The notes below the pieces were generated by a model. That model did not search any database, was not told the origin of the DNA, and saw only the letters and a program-made list of their open reading frames with translations. Below, in pieces: positions 19,329 to 26,502 of a stretch of DNA of 64,000 bases. The DNA is from Geothrix edaphica (lineage in GTDB: Bacteria > Acidobacteriota > Holophagae > Holophagales > Holophagaceae): assembly GCF_030268045.1 (NCBI RefSeq), contig NZ_BSDC01000001.1:310001-374000 (forward strand). Direction: 5' to 3'. The position numbers and the translations under genes are program-made. The number at the start of each line of letters is the position of its first letter. Positions within the stretch are counted from its first letter, which is position 1.

Positions 19329-20114
19329 CTACGTTGACGGGTCCGTCTCCACCGCCACCAGGGGTTCCGGCTCTACCTCTGTGCCCTTCGGCAGGCGTTC
19401 CAGGAAGGCCTCGATGGCCTTTACCGCGGCGTCGGGGCGGGTCTGGAGGAGCCAGTGGGGGCCCTGGAGCCGCGCGATGTCCAGGTTGGGGAGATGGGCG
19501 CGGAGCCACTCGGTGGCCACCGGGGGCACCAGCCGGTCCTGGGCCCCGACGAGGGCCAGGGTGGGCACGCGGAGGCGGGCCAGCAGGGGCGTCTCGTCCA
19601 CGGCCACCACCGACCGCAGGCGGCTCTTCAGCGTGCCGGCGGGCACCTGGGGGAGCAGGGCCTGCACCCGCGCCAGCAGCGGCTCCGTGGCCCAGCGGCC
19701 CAGCAGCAGGAAGCGGATCAGGAACAGCGGCAGGCGGCTGGGCAGGATGCCGAGCAGCGACGCCGCCCAGGCCAGGCCCGGCCGGGGGTTCCGCGCGAAG
19801 GTGCCGCAGAGCACCAGGCCGACCAGGTTCTCCGGCGCCTCCGCGGCCAGGGCCACGGCCACGGGGCCCGAGAAGGATTCCCCCAGCAGGAGGAAGGGCC
19901 GGTCCCGGGGCAGCAGCGTCCGGGCGTGATGGATGCAGGCCGGGTAAGACGTCAGGGCCGCCGGGTAGCGCATCACCCGCGCCTCGAAGCCGGAGTGGCC
20001 GAGGGCCGCCACGAACGGCTCGAACATCAGCCCCGTGCCGTCCATGCCGGGCAGCAGGACCAGCAGCGGGCGGTCCGCGGGGGTGCGCTGGAGGACGGGG
20101 GCCGGGGGTGGCAT
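19329..20114 (-). CDS. Alpha/beta hydrolase
   Basis: A 261-residue alpha/beta hydrolase. Oxyanion region is LLVLLPGMDGTGLMF; the nucleophile elbow is GESFSG (Ser80); the acid is the Asp in LALVGAQDRLVPP; the base is the His in LQGPHWLLQT. A hydrophobic cap insert lies near residues 110-140 (LAWAASLLGILPSRLPLFLI). No signal peptide. Substrate unknown: esterases, haloperoxidase-like and thioesterase members share this layout. Transcribed with the downstream membrane protein. Confidence 0.82.
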   Translation of the reverse strand: MPPPAPVLQRTPADRPLLVLLPGMDGTGLMFEPFVAALGHSGFEARVMRYPAALTSYPACIHHARTLLPRDRPFLLLGESFSGPVAVALAAEAPENLVGLVLCGTFARNPRPGLAWAASLLGILPSRLPLFLIRFLLLGRWATEPLLARVQALLPQVPAGTLKSRLRSVVAVDETPLLARLRVPTLALVGAQDRLVPPVATEWLRAHLPNLDIARLQGPHWLLQTRPDAAVKAIEAFLERLPKGTEVEPEPLVAVETDPST

Positions 20115-20378
20115 GGGGGGAGTATCCCAGCTTCAGAAGAAACCGTGCCCTCGGGGAATCCGGCTCTGGTCCTCCCTCGCCTCGCGCCGGCGACGGGCTG
20201 GCGCGCGGGAGATCCCGCCCTTCCCAGGTCGTCCGATCGGTCCTGGAGCCGGGGAAACCGCTCACGCCACGAGGATATCTGCCGATAGGCGATGAAAGGT
20301 TTTCACTCCCTGTCCCGACACGCTCTGCCCCATCGCCTTTCCATCACACCCTGCAACCCGTCCGAGGAGGAATCGCCC

Positions 20379-20858
20379 GTGCTGAGGAGTCTCTGTACCT
20401 GGATCGCCCTGCTTGGACTTGGAGGAGCCGCGCTGGCGGCCCATGGGTCGCCCGACACGGACCGGGCGCCGGTCCACCGGAACGCCGCCGCCCAGGATTC
20501 GAAGCAGCTGCCCTTCAGCCTGCCCAAGGCCTTCGAGCGGGAGCGCGGCGTGTCCTGGGACGGGCGGATCGGCTGGAAGACCCCGGAGCGGGCCTGGCTG
20601 TTCGCCGCGGCCCTGGAAAGCTCGCTGGAGGGCCTCCTCCGCCCCGACAGCCCGTACCGTCTGAGCGTCACGGTGATGCGGGCCGAGCCGGGCGCGCGGA
20701 CCTTCGTCGTCGAGTTCGCCATCCAGGACGCCTCGGGGGAAAGCCTGGAGCTGCTCCAGGAGGAAGGTAGCGGCCCCCGCGAGGGGTCGGCCGATGACGT
20801 CTACCCCGCCGTGGCGGGACAGATCGTCACCACCTTCAAGAAGAGCGTGCTCCAGTAG
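20379..20858 (+). CDS. Small secreted hypothetical protein
   Basis: A 159-residue protein of no recognised family. With the GTG start at 20379 it opens with a signal peptide (VLRSLCTWIALLGLGGAALA) and the start is preceded by GAGGAGGAAT, a good ribosome site; longer in-frame versions lack both. The mature region (WDGRIGWKTPERAWLFAAAL ... YRLSVTVMRAEPGARTFVVE ... ASGESLELLQEEGSG) looks like a compact alpha+beta domain. The 260 bases upstream hold no clear promoter boxes. Confidence 0.55.
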   Translation: MLRSLCTWIALLGLGGAALAAHGSPDTDRAPVHRNAAAQDSKQLPFSLPKAFERERGVSWDGRIGWKTPERAWLFAAALESSLEGLLRPDSPYRLSVTVMRAEPGARTFVVEFAIQDASGESLELLQEEGSGPREGSADDVYPAVAGQIVTTFKKSVLQ

Positions 20859-20870
20859 GTCCCGCCGCCG

Positions 20871-21623
20871 TCAGGACTTCCCGGCGGTGTAGCCGCCGTC
20901 CACCATCAGCAGGGCGCCGGTGATGAAGCTGGCTTCGCTGCTCAGCAGGAAGGCCACGGCGTTGGCGACTTCGTCCGCACGGCCCAGGCGGCCGAGGGGA
21001 TGCAGGTCGATGAGGGCCTGGCGGGCCTCGGCATCCAGGGCCGCCAGCAGGGGCGTGTCGATGTAGCCGGGGCCGACGGCGTTGACGCGCACGCCCTTGC
21101 TCGCAGCTTCGAGCGCCAGCGTGCGCGTGAGGTTCACCACGCCGCCCTTGGCCGTGGAGTAGGCCGCCGTCAGGGTCTGGCCGAACACGCCCAGGATGGA
21201 GGCGCAGTTGACGATGCTGCCGCTGCCCTGCAGGTACATCTGGCGCAGGGCCGCCCGGGCCACGCGGAACACGCCGGTCAGGTTGATGTCGAGCACCCGC
21301 AGGAAGGCTTCGTCGGAATACTGGTCGGCGGGACACAGGCCGCCGATGCCCGCGTTGTTGAAGACGCCATCCAGGCGGCCCAGCTGCGCGACCGTATCGG
21401 CGATCAGCCGGTCCACCTGGTTGGTGGACGTGACATCCACTGGCAGGAAGAGGCAGCGGCCGGGGTGGCGCGCGTCCAGCTCCTTGGCGCGCTGGGCGCC
21501 CTTGGAGTCGGACAGATCCGCCAGGACGACGTGCGCATCCTCCTGCAGGCAGCGCTCCACCGTGGCCAGCCCGATGCCGCTGGCGCCGCCGGTGATGAGA
21601 ATGGTCTTGCCCTTCAGGCGCAT
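20871..21623 (-). CDS. Short-chain dehydrogenase/reductase
   Basis: A 250-residue classical SDR. The NAD(P) motif TGGASGIG is at residues 11-18; Asp in VVLADLSDSK at the end of strand 2 favours NAD; NNAGIGG is present; the catalytic Tyr-x3-Lys is in AAYSTAKGG, and the region after it is VRVNAVGPGYIDTPLL, followed by the C-terminal SSEASFITGALLMVDGGYTA. ATG at 21623 follows GAGGAGGTTGCC. The substrate (sugar, steroid, acyl or other alcohol) cannot be told. Convergent with the gene at 20379. Confidence 0.88.
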   Translation of the reverse strand: MRLKGKTILITGGASGIGLATVERCLQEDAHVVLADLSDSKGAQRAKELDARHPGRCLFLPVDVTSTNQVDRLIADTVAQLGRLDGVFNNAGIGGLCPADQYSDEAFLRVLDINLTGVFRVARAALRQMYLQGSGSIVNCASILGVFGQTLTAAYSTAKGGVVNLTRTLALEAASKGVRVNAVGPGYIDTPLLAALDAEARQALIDLHPLGRLGRADEVANAVAFLLSSEASFITGALLMVDGGYTAGKS

Positions 21624-21857
21624 GGCAACCTCCTCGGTGGCGCGGCAGGGCAACGTCCCGGGAAGGCCTTTCCCGGCGGAAAACGTCTGGGGATGGCGGA
21701 AAAGCTGGTTTCCCGCCCTCGGCCTGCCGCGGCCCCATTCTTCGCTTCGGCGGGCGTCATGGCCACTGTTTTTTCCAGCAAAGCCCTATCGGACACGAGG
21801 ATCCAGGCGCCGATGGCGCGCCACCTCGTGGTGTTTGGGTCGCGGACGCAGCCGGCC

Positions 21858-22313
21858 CTACATGTCCACGAGCATCGGGTGGGCCAGGCGCTCGAAGTCC
21901 TTGTAGGCCATGCGGATCAGCTCGGTGTGGGTGCCGGCGTTGAAGGCGATCTCCGGGTCGGCCGCCAGGTGCGGCTCCACGTAGACCGGCATGCCGTACA
22001 GGTTGCCGAAGGGCGGCATGGCGCCGGGCTCGCAGCCGGGGAAGTCGCCGCTGAACTCGCGCTCGTCGGCCAGCTCGGCGGTCACGGATCCGGTGGCCTG
22101 GCGCAGGCGCTCCAGGTCCACCTTCCGGTCGGCGGGCACCACGGCCATGGCCAGGTGGCCGTCGAGGTTCACCACCACGGTCTTGGCCATCTCCTTCCCG
22201 CGGATGTGCGCGGCCCCCGCCACCGAAGTGGCCGTGAAGGCCAGCGCGTGGGGGATGACCTGGTGGGCCACCCCGTTCTTGTTGAGGAATTCCTCGAGCC
22301 TGGTCATGGGCAT
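21858..22313 (-). CDS. YbaK/EbsC-type aminoacyl-tRNA deacylase
   Basis: A 151-residue YbaK-domain protein, of the family that clears misacylated tRNAs. Landmarks: LEEFLNKNGVAHQVIPHALA, the conserved KTVVVNLDGHLAMAVVPADR with the catalytic Lys, and GAMPPFGNLYGMPVYVEPHL with PPFG. ATG at 22313 follows GGAGGCTGCC. The exact tRNA specificity (Cys-tRNA-Pro, Ala-tRNA-Pro or other) is not readable from sequence. Confidence 0.85.
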   Translation of the reverse strand: MPMTRLEEFLNKNGVAHQVIPHALAFTATSVAGAAHIRGKEMAKTVVVNLDGHLAMAVVPADRKVDLERLRQATGSVTAELADEREFSGDFPGCEPGAMPPFGNLYGMPVYVEPHLAADPEIAFNAGTHTELIRMAYKDFERLAHPMLVDM

Positions 22314-22442
22314 GGCAGCCTCCTTGGACCGAACGCGGAGCAAGGATGGGTCCCGGGGGAAAGGTTGGCCACGGATGGACACGGATTCACACGGATTCTT
22401 TAACCAGCGTGGCGCGCGGTGGTCGGGCTGAAAAGCATCCAT

Positions 22443-22541
22443 AAGCGGAGGGAAGCGGAGCGGCAGAGGAGAGCGGAGAAAAGAAGGTAACGAATTCTTC
22501 TTTCTCCGCTTTCCTCAGCTCCTCCGTTGTCCTCCGCTTCA
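22443..22541. repeat. Long imperfect hairpin of GCGGAG repeats
   Basis: The left arm (about 22443-22487) is a purine-rich run of GCGGAG-type words; the right arm (about 22497-22541) is largely its complement, with a few mismatches and indels. The centre (AACGAATTC) is unpaired. It would fold into a stem of about 40 bp as RNA or single-stranded DNA. Confidence 0.65.
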
Positions 22542-22714
22542 TCTGATCTTTTGTCCCTGGGCCCCGCTGTGGGCCGGGGAGCAAGGCGTGGCTACAGATC
22601 GTCTGGTGCGCCACCAGTCCGCAGTTGGCCGGTGTGGGCGGCGTCACCTGCCAACTGCTTTTCGCCACCGATTTCGGTGATTTCAGTGATTTGCTGCGAC
22701 GAGGCAGCCTGGGT

Positions 22715-22791
22715 GGAGCCGGGGGCGCCGCCGCCGGGCCTTATGGGAGCGCAGCCACGGCGCCCCCGGCTCCCTTCCGGCCAGGCCGGAA
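22715..22791. repeat. Two adjacent perfect hairpins
   Basis: First hairpin: GGAGCCGGGGGCGCCG at 22715-22730 pairs perfectly with 22758-22773 across a 27-base loop. Second hairpin: TTCCGGCC at 22775-22782 pairs with GGCCGGAA at 22784-22791. They sit inside the gene-free repeat segment. Confidence 0.7.
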
Positions 22792-22907
22792 GCCGCCTCC
22801 GGCGGGCCCATGCGGGAAACCCTCGACACGCCTTCCCCGTTTATCTCCGTGCATCACCGGCTGAATCTTTTTTAATCCGTGTCCATCCGTGTGAATCCGT
22901 GGCCCAT

Positions 22908-23423
22908 TCAGCTTTTCGTCTTGGATGCAGCGGCGAGCTGTTCTTCGGTGAGGCCGAAGAGGGAGGCGACGGGGCGGCCGCGGAGGCTGGCCATGAGGTA
23001 GAGCTGGCCGCGGTGGTGGGCCTCGTGCTCGGCCATGGCCCTCAGCCATTTCCATGTGGCCATAGAAGCCCCGGCGGGGTTCACGCAGGGGGCCAGCAGG
23101 TCCGCGTCCGTGAGCGTGCCGAAGAGGGCCAGGGATTCCGCGTGGCAGCGGTCCAGGTAGGCGCGCACCCCGTCCAGGCCCGCGGCCAGCCCCCCTGAGA
23201 GTTCAACCCCGTGGCCCGGGTAGGCGCTGGGGCGGCCCCGCACGTTCTCCGCGTACATGAAGCGCTCCAGCCCAGCCAGGTGGCGGAACAGGTCGCCGAA
23301 GGTGAAGGCCCCCGGCACCGGCGCCCACTCCAGGTCCTCGGGCGCCAGCGCCTCCAGCACCCGCACCGTGCGGGACCGGGCGTTGCGCCAGTAGGCGAGG
23401 AAGGAAGGAGTGTCCTGGAGCAT
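22908..23423 (-). CDS. DinB-family protein
   Basis: A 171-residue DinB/YfiT-like four-helix protein. The metal-site histidines are visible in FGDLFRHLAGLERFM and in RAMAEHEAHHRGQLYLMASL (His-x3-His). Members are metal-dependent thiol S-transferases or have no known role. The start at ATG 23423 gives the family's usual length but has no ribosome site. GATAAT six bases before the ATG could be a -10 box, so it may be made as a leaderless message. Beyond its start the sequence becomes A+T-rich and foreign. Confidence 0.82.
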   Translation of the reverse strand: MLQDTPSFLAYWRNARSRTVRVLEALAPEDLEWAPVPGAFTFGDLFRHLAGLERFMYAENVRGRPSAYPGHGVELSGGLAAGLDGVRAYLDRCHAESLALFGTLTDADLLAPCVNPAGASMATWKWLRAMAEHEAHHRGQLYLMASLRGRPVASLFGLTEEQLAAASKTKS

Positions 23424-23587
23424 GGATGTATTATCCCGGGGCGCCTGAAATCGTAGATGAAGCTCGATCAATCATAATTAAAGCATTGTGGCCAAAATAT
23501 CATTGAGAGTTGCCAGATAAACAATAATGATTATGATTACACGAAATCAATTGATTTACCGTATCAATGCAGTAAGTGCTTAATGCA

Positions 23588-26326
23588 CTAAAATCCATAT
23601 TTCAATTTTCTAAGATGAAATGCCTCTTGGCCTCCATCAAGTATTTCTAATATGGCATTTCTAATTTTAGGTTGTTCTATTGCTCCTTTTGATGAAACCC
23701 AACCTTGCTCTGCATTGGCTTCAAAATAAAGCACTTGATCTGCGTCGCCATTCACGACAATATTCGCATTGTGGGTGGCAAAGATTATTTGTCTTCTATC
23801 CTTCCGCATGCGGAGTGCGGGGAGAACTTTGTCCCATAGGAATCTATTATTTAAATCATCTTCAGGCTGATCAATTACTAATGGTCGATTGTCATCGCTA
23901 TCAAGTAAAAGAGTCAGAAGAACACTTGTACGTTCTCCTCCCGAGAGTTTTTCCAGCCCACGCCATTCTCCATTTTCTAGCTCCTTTTCGATCAGGACTA
24001 GATCAGGGCACCAAATGGATCGAAGTCGCCATAAAAACTCTCCCTGAAGTTTCTCCCAAAGTGTGCTCTTAGTTGTATCTCCTAGCTCTAAACCTGAATA
24101 ATTGCTTGAATTTCTTGCAAATTTACAAAGTAAATCATGCATATTCTCGATTGGTTTGGTGCGCCGTTCGTTCCACCAGCGTGTAATTCCAACCTGCGCA
24201 AATGAAGTTAGAAATTCTCCTAATTCGTCCTGATTTCCTTGGGGTATAAATCGAATCCGGATATCCCTATACCTAGATTGTACCGTTTTGCCAACTTCTG
24301 TTAATGATTCTCGATATTTTTCTCGAAGCTCTAACCGCGAGTTCTCTGTTTGGGTTAGTATATTATCTAATTCTTCAAGTTCTTTTTTGGTTCGTTCATA
24401 TGATGATTTCAAATTTTCGTAATCCCTGGCAGACCGAGAGAGGGCGTCAAATTGGTCAAGATCTTCGGGCCGACCACCTTGTTGAACAAGCATTACAGCC
24501 AGTTGGTGCTTTAGTTCCCGCTCATGTGTTTCACCGACATCAACCGCTCGTTGTATACGATCATGAATTAATTTCTTGGTTTCTTGAATGTCATGGACGC
24601 TCGCTCCAAATTTATTAAAATCTTCGATTAGAGAACCATTATCGTCCGTCAGTAATTTAACCAATGTTGGTTCACTTATTTCTGGCATAACGAGATTTCT
24701 AACAGACTCGCTGAGGCCATAAATATTGGATTCCATACCCACAATGAATGATTGAAGATTCCTAAGACGTGAAGTATCACGTTGAATATTATGAAGATCG
24801 GCAATCCCAAGATCCTCGAATCGAACAAGAGCTAATTTGGCATTATTTGAAATGTTGAATGCCGACTCTTCCTCGGTAAGTCTTGAAAAAATACCAGTGC
24901 GTTTTTCAGAAAGTTCTTTCAGTTGATGGTTTTTTCCCCTTATTTCAGATAAGAGAGTGTCAAGTTTGGGCTTTTGATCAGGATCCAAACCATGGATGAC
25001 TTCAGCACGACCGAAGTCATCACCTGCAAGTGTCTTCAATTCACCCTGTGTAAAGAACCAAGCAGGCCAGTTTTCTTTGGTGGGTCGCGATGCGGATTCA
25101 TATGTGTCAGGCGGAACCGAAACTGAAATACTCCCTTCCATCCCGGCAAATCTATGCTGCCCACGCTCCAACACCTCACTGGATAACCGTCTGTCGGAAG
25201 GCATAGGTAATTGACAATTTGACCTCAAGCCATCTAAGAAGGTGGATTTTCCAGTCATACTTCCACCAATGATACAATTGAAATATGGACTAAAGTGGAA
25301 GGTTTCTCCTCCGGTTTTAGAAAAAAATGAAGTACTTGATTTGATTTCTACCCATCTCATCCATGGATGGGTCGGTACACCTGGATCGGGTAGGGATGGA
25401 AGTAAGCCGTAGCTGCCATCTTCCCGATCCCCAAATGCCAACCGTATTCGTGAGTCATTAGCTAGGAACGCTTGTTTCAAGGCGGCGACGGTTGGCTCAG
25501 CCAGCTTGATTAAACTCCATCGATTTCCAATGTCCTCGACGCTATATGCATCGCTTCCATGAAAAAAACCATGGCGAAGTTTCTGAGCCGCTGGGAGTAG
25601 CCATTGGCGAGTAGATAGGGTCGTCTCCAGGCTTTTATCATCGCCTAGTTCAATTCCGTGGAGGCAGTGTTTGGCCGACTGTTGTAGAACTTGGCTTTTT
25701 TGCTCTTGAAAAAAACCGTGATTCGAAAATGCATGAGGGGCTAGAACAATAAAATCCCAACCACCTTCAGCTTGTTTTAAGTTTTGGAGTCCATCATAGG
25801 TTTCATCAAATTTTTTGGGAGACATCTTAAGGCTGTTGCCTTCATGATATGGGGCAATCCCGCCCATTGAAGCATTATATGCTCGTGTGTATCTTTCTCT
25901 CCCGATCTCCGGATCGAACAGGAATAAAAAATGAACTCCAGCGGCTCCATCGCTTAAATTGGGTTCAAACCCAGGAAAGACTGCGAATATTTTTTCGCGA
26001 AATGGTATCTCATCATCATCGATACCCGAGTTCCATTCCTCGACAATCTCCCAAACTAAGGATAATTGAGGAGTTGCAAATGGATTATGAGGAGTCAAGC
26101 CAAGTACATGGATTCCCTTCTTGATAGATTTTTGCAGAAAGACACGTGCGTAGATTTTGGGGTCGAACCGCGCATCTATTGGACTGATTCCGACTTCCGA
26201 GGGTACCTTGGTCCGACCTCCTAGGTGGTCATCGAGCGTATGTAGGTGAAGGTCTGATCGATACCACCTTACCCCGGGAATAAGCCCGCCCCAACTTGGA
26301 GCTAGCTGCCGAATAAAGGGGCTCAC
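23588..26326 (-). CDS. PHP-domain / SMC-like ATPase fusion (TrlF-like), probable defence protein
   Basis: A 912-residue protein. Residues about 20-300 are a PHP phosphoesterase domain: metal-site D25-L-H27-L-H29 in YRSDLHLHTLDDH, GLTPHNPFATP (usual TDHN read as TPHN), FIVLAPHAFSNHG and HGSDAYSVEDIG. An ABC/SMC-type ATPase follows, split by a long coiled coil: Walker A CIIGGSMTGKST near 355, signature KLSGGERTS near 795, Walker B PLVIDQPEDDLNN near 820, and H-loop IIFATHNANI near 850. The GTG start follows AGGGAGGATTT. Codon use and base content (two sampled lines 35-38 % G+C) differ sharply from all neighbours: recent transfer. Related PHP-ATPases (TrlF) and the similar RloC/PrrC ATPase-nucleases suggest phage-triggered nucleic-acid cleavage, which is inference. 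Confidence 0.85.
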   Translation of the reverse strand: MSPFIRQLAPSWGGLIPGVRWYRSDLHLHTLDDHLGGRTKVPSEVGISPIDARFDPKIYARVFLQKSIKKGIHVLGLTPHNPFATPQLSLVWEIVEEWNSGIDDDEIPFREKIFAVFPGFEPNLSDGAAGVHFLFLFDPEIGRERYTRAYNASMGGIAPYHEGNSLKMSPKKFDETYDGLQNLKQAEGGWDFIVLAPHAFSNHGFFQEQKSQVLQQSAKHCLHGIELGDDKSLETTLSTRQWLLPAAQKLRHGFFHGSDAYSVEDIGNRWSLIKLAEPTVAALKQAFLANDSRIRLAFGDREDGSYGLLPSLPDPGVPTHPWMRWVEIKSSTSFFSKTGGETFHFSPYFNCIIGGSMTGKSTFLDGLRSNCQLPMPSDRRLSSEVLERGQHRFAGMEGSISVSVPPDTYESASRPTKENWPAWFFTQGELKTLAGDDFGRAEVIHGLDPDQKPKLDTLLSEIRGKNHQLKELSEKRTGIFSRLTEEESAFNISNNAKLALVRFEDLGIADLHNIQRDTSRLRNLQSFIVGMESNIYGLSESVRNLVMPEISEPTLVKLLTDDNGSLIEDFNKFGASVHDIQETKKLIHDRIQRAVDVGETHERELKHQLAVMLVQQGGRPEDLDQFDALSRSARDYENLKSSYERTKKELEELDNILTQTENSRLELREKYRESLTEVGKTVQSRYRDIRIRFIPQGNQDELGEFLTSFAQVGITRWWNERRTKPIENMHDLLCKFARNSSNYSGLELGDTTKSTLWEKLQGEFLWRLRSIWCPDLVLIEKELENGEWRGLEKLSGGERTSVLLTLLLDSDDNRPLVIDQPEDDLNNRFLWDKVLPALRMRKDRRQIIFATHNANIVVNGDADQVLYFEANAEQGWVSSKGAIEQPKIRNAILEILDGGQEAFHLRKLKYGF

Positions 26327-26407
26327 AAATCCTCCCTAATCAGAAATCTAATCTAGGGATATAGCACGGGCCTGATTGCCAGGCTGAATTTATCTGAAAA
26401 AAGGACG

Positions 26408-26502
26408 ATGAAAAATACAATTTGTGACTTGCAATTAGAATGGGCGACTGGAGATCAAATTGGAAAACTACTCAGTACTGAAGTAAAGACATTACGAATG
26501 CT
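26408..26502 (+). pseudogene. Cut-off start of a second foreign gene
   Basis: Within the same A+T-rich island, ATG at 26408 is preceded by AAAAGGACG and opens a reading frame with coding-like composition for about 31 codons (MKNTICDLQLEWATGDQIGK, then LLSTEVKTLRML). It then runs straight into the reverse complement of the last codons of topA, where base composition jumps back to host. This looks like the first part of a gene truncated by the event that placed the island here. It is too short to assign. Confidence 0.4.

Larger units (their letters stand above)
22365..22904. repeat. Non-coding segment bounded by opposed ACGGAT repeats
   Basis: A gene-free stretch of about 590 bases. Its left edge (22365-22403) has GGCC followed by three 10-base units of the form ACGGAT+4; the right edge (22872-22904) carries the same kind of array in the opposite orientation, with the unit order changed. 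Such CCACGGAT/ATCCGTG arrays recur between genes in many environmental genomes, without known function. The interior holds further hairpins, listed separately. No coding capacity is seen. Confidence 0.7.

Noticed and set aside
20115-20378. c-di-GMP riboswitch or other leader RNA before the secreted protein at 20379
   Set aside because: I looked for GEMM-type conserved bases and did not find them; no stable pattern beyond short pairings.
22908-23471. Longer DinB-family start at TTG 23471
   Set aside because: The added residues come from the A+T-rich junction and do not fit the family; ATG 23423 gives the usual length.
23680-24072. Plus-strand ORF inside the PHP-ATPase gene
   Set aside because: Antisense to the ATPase Walker B region; no ribosome site or family.
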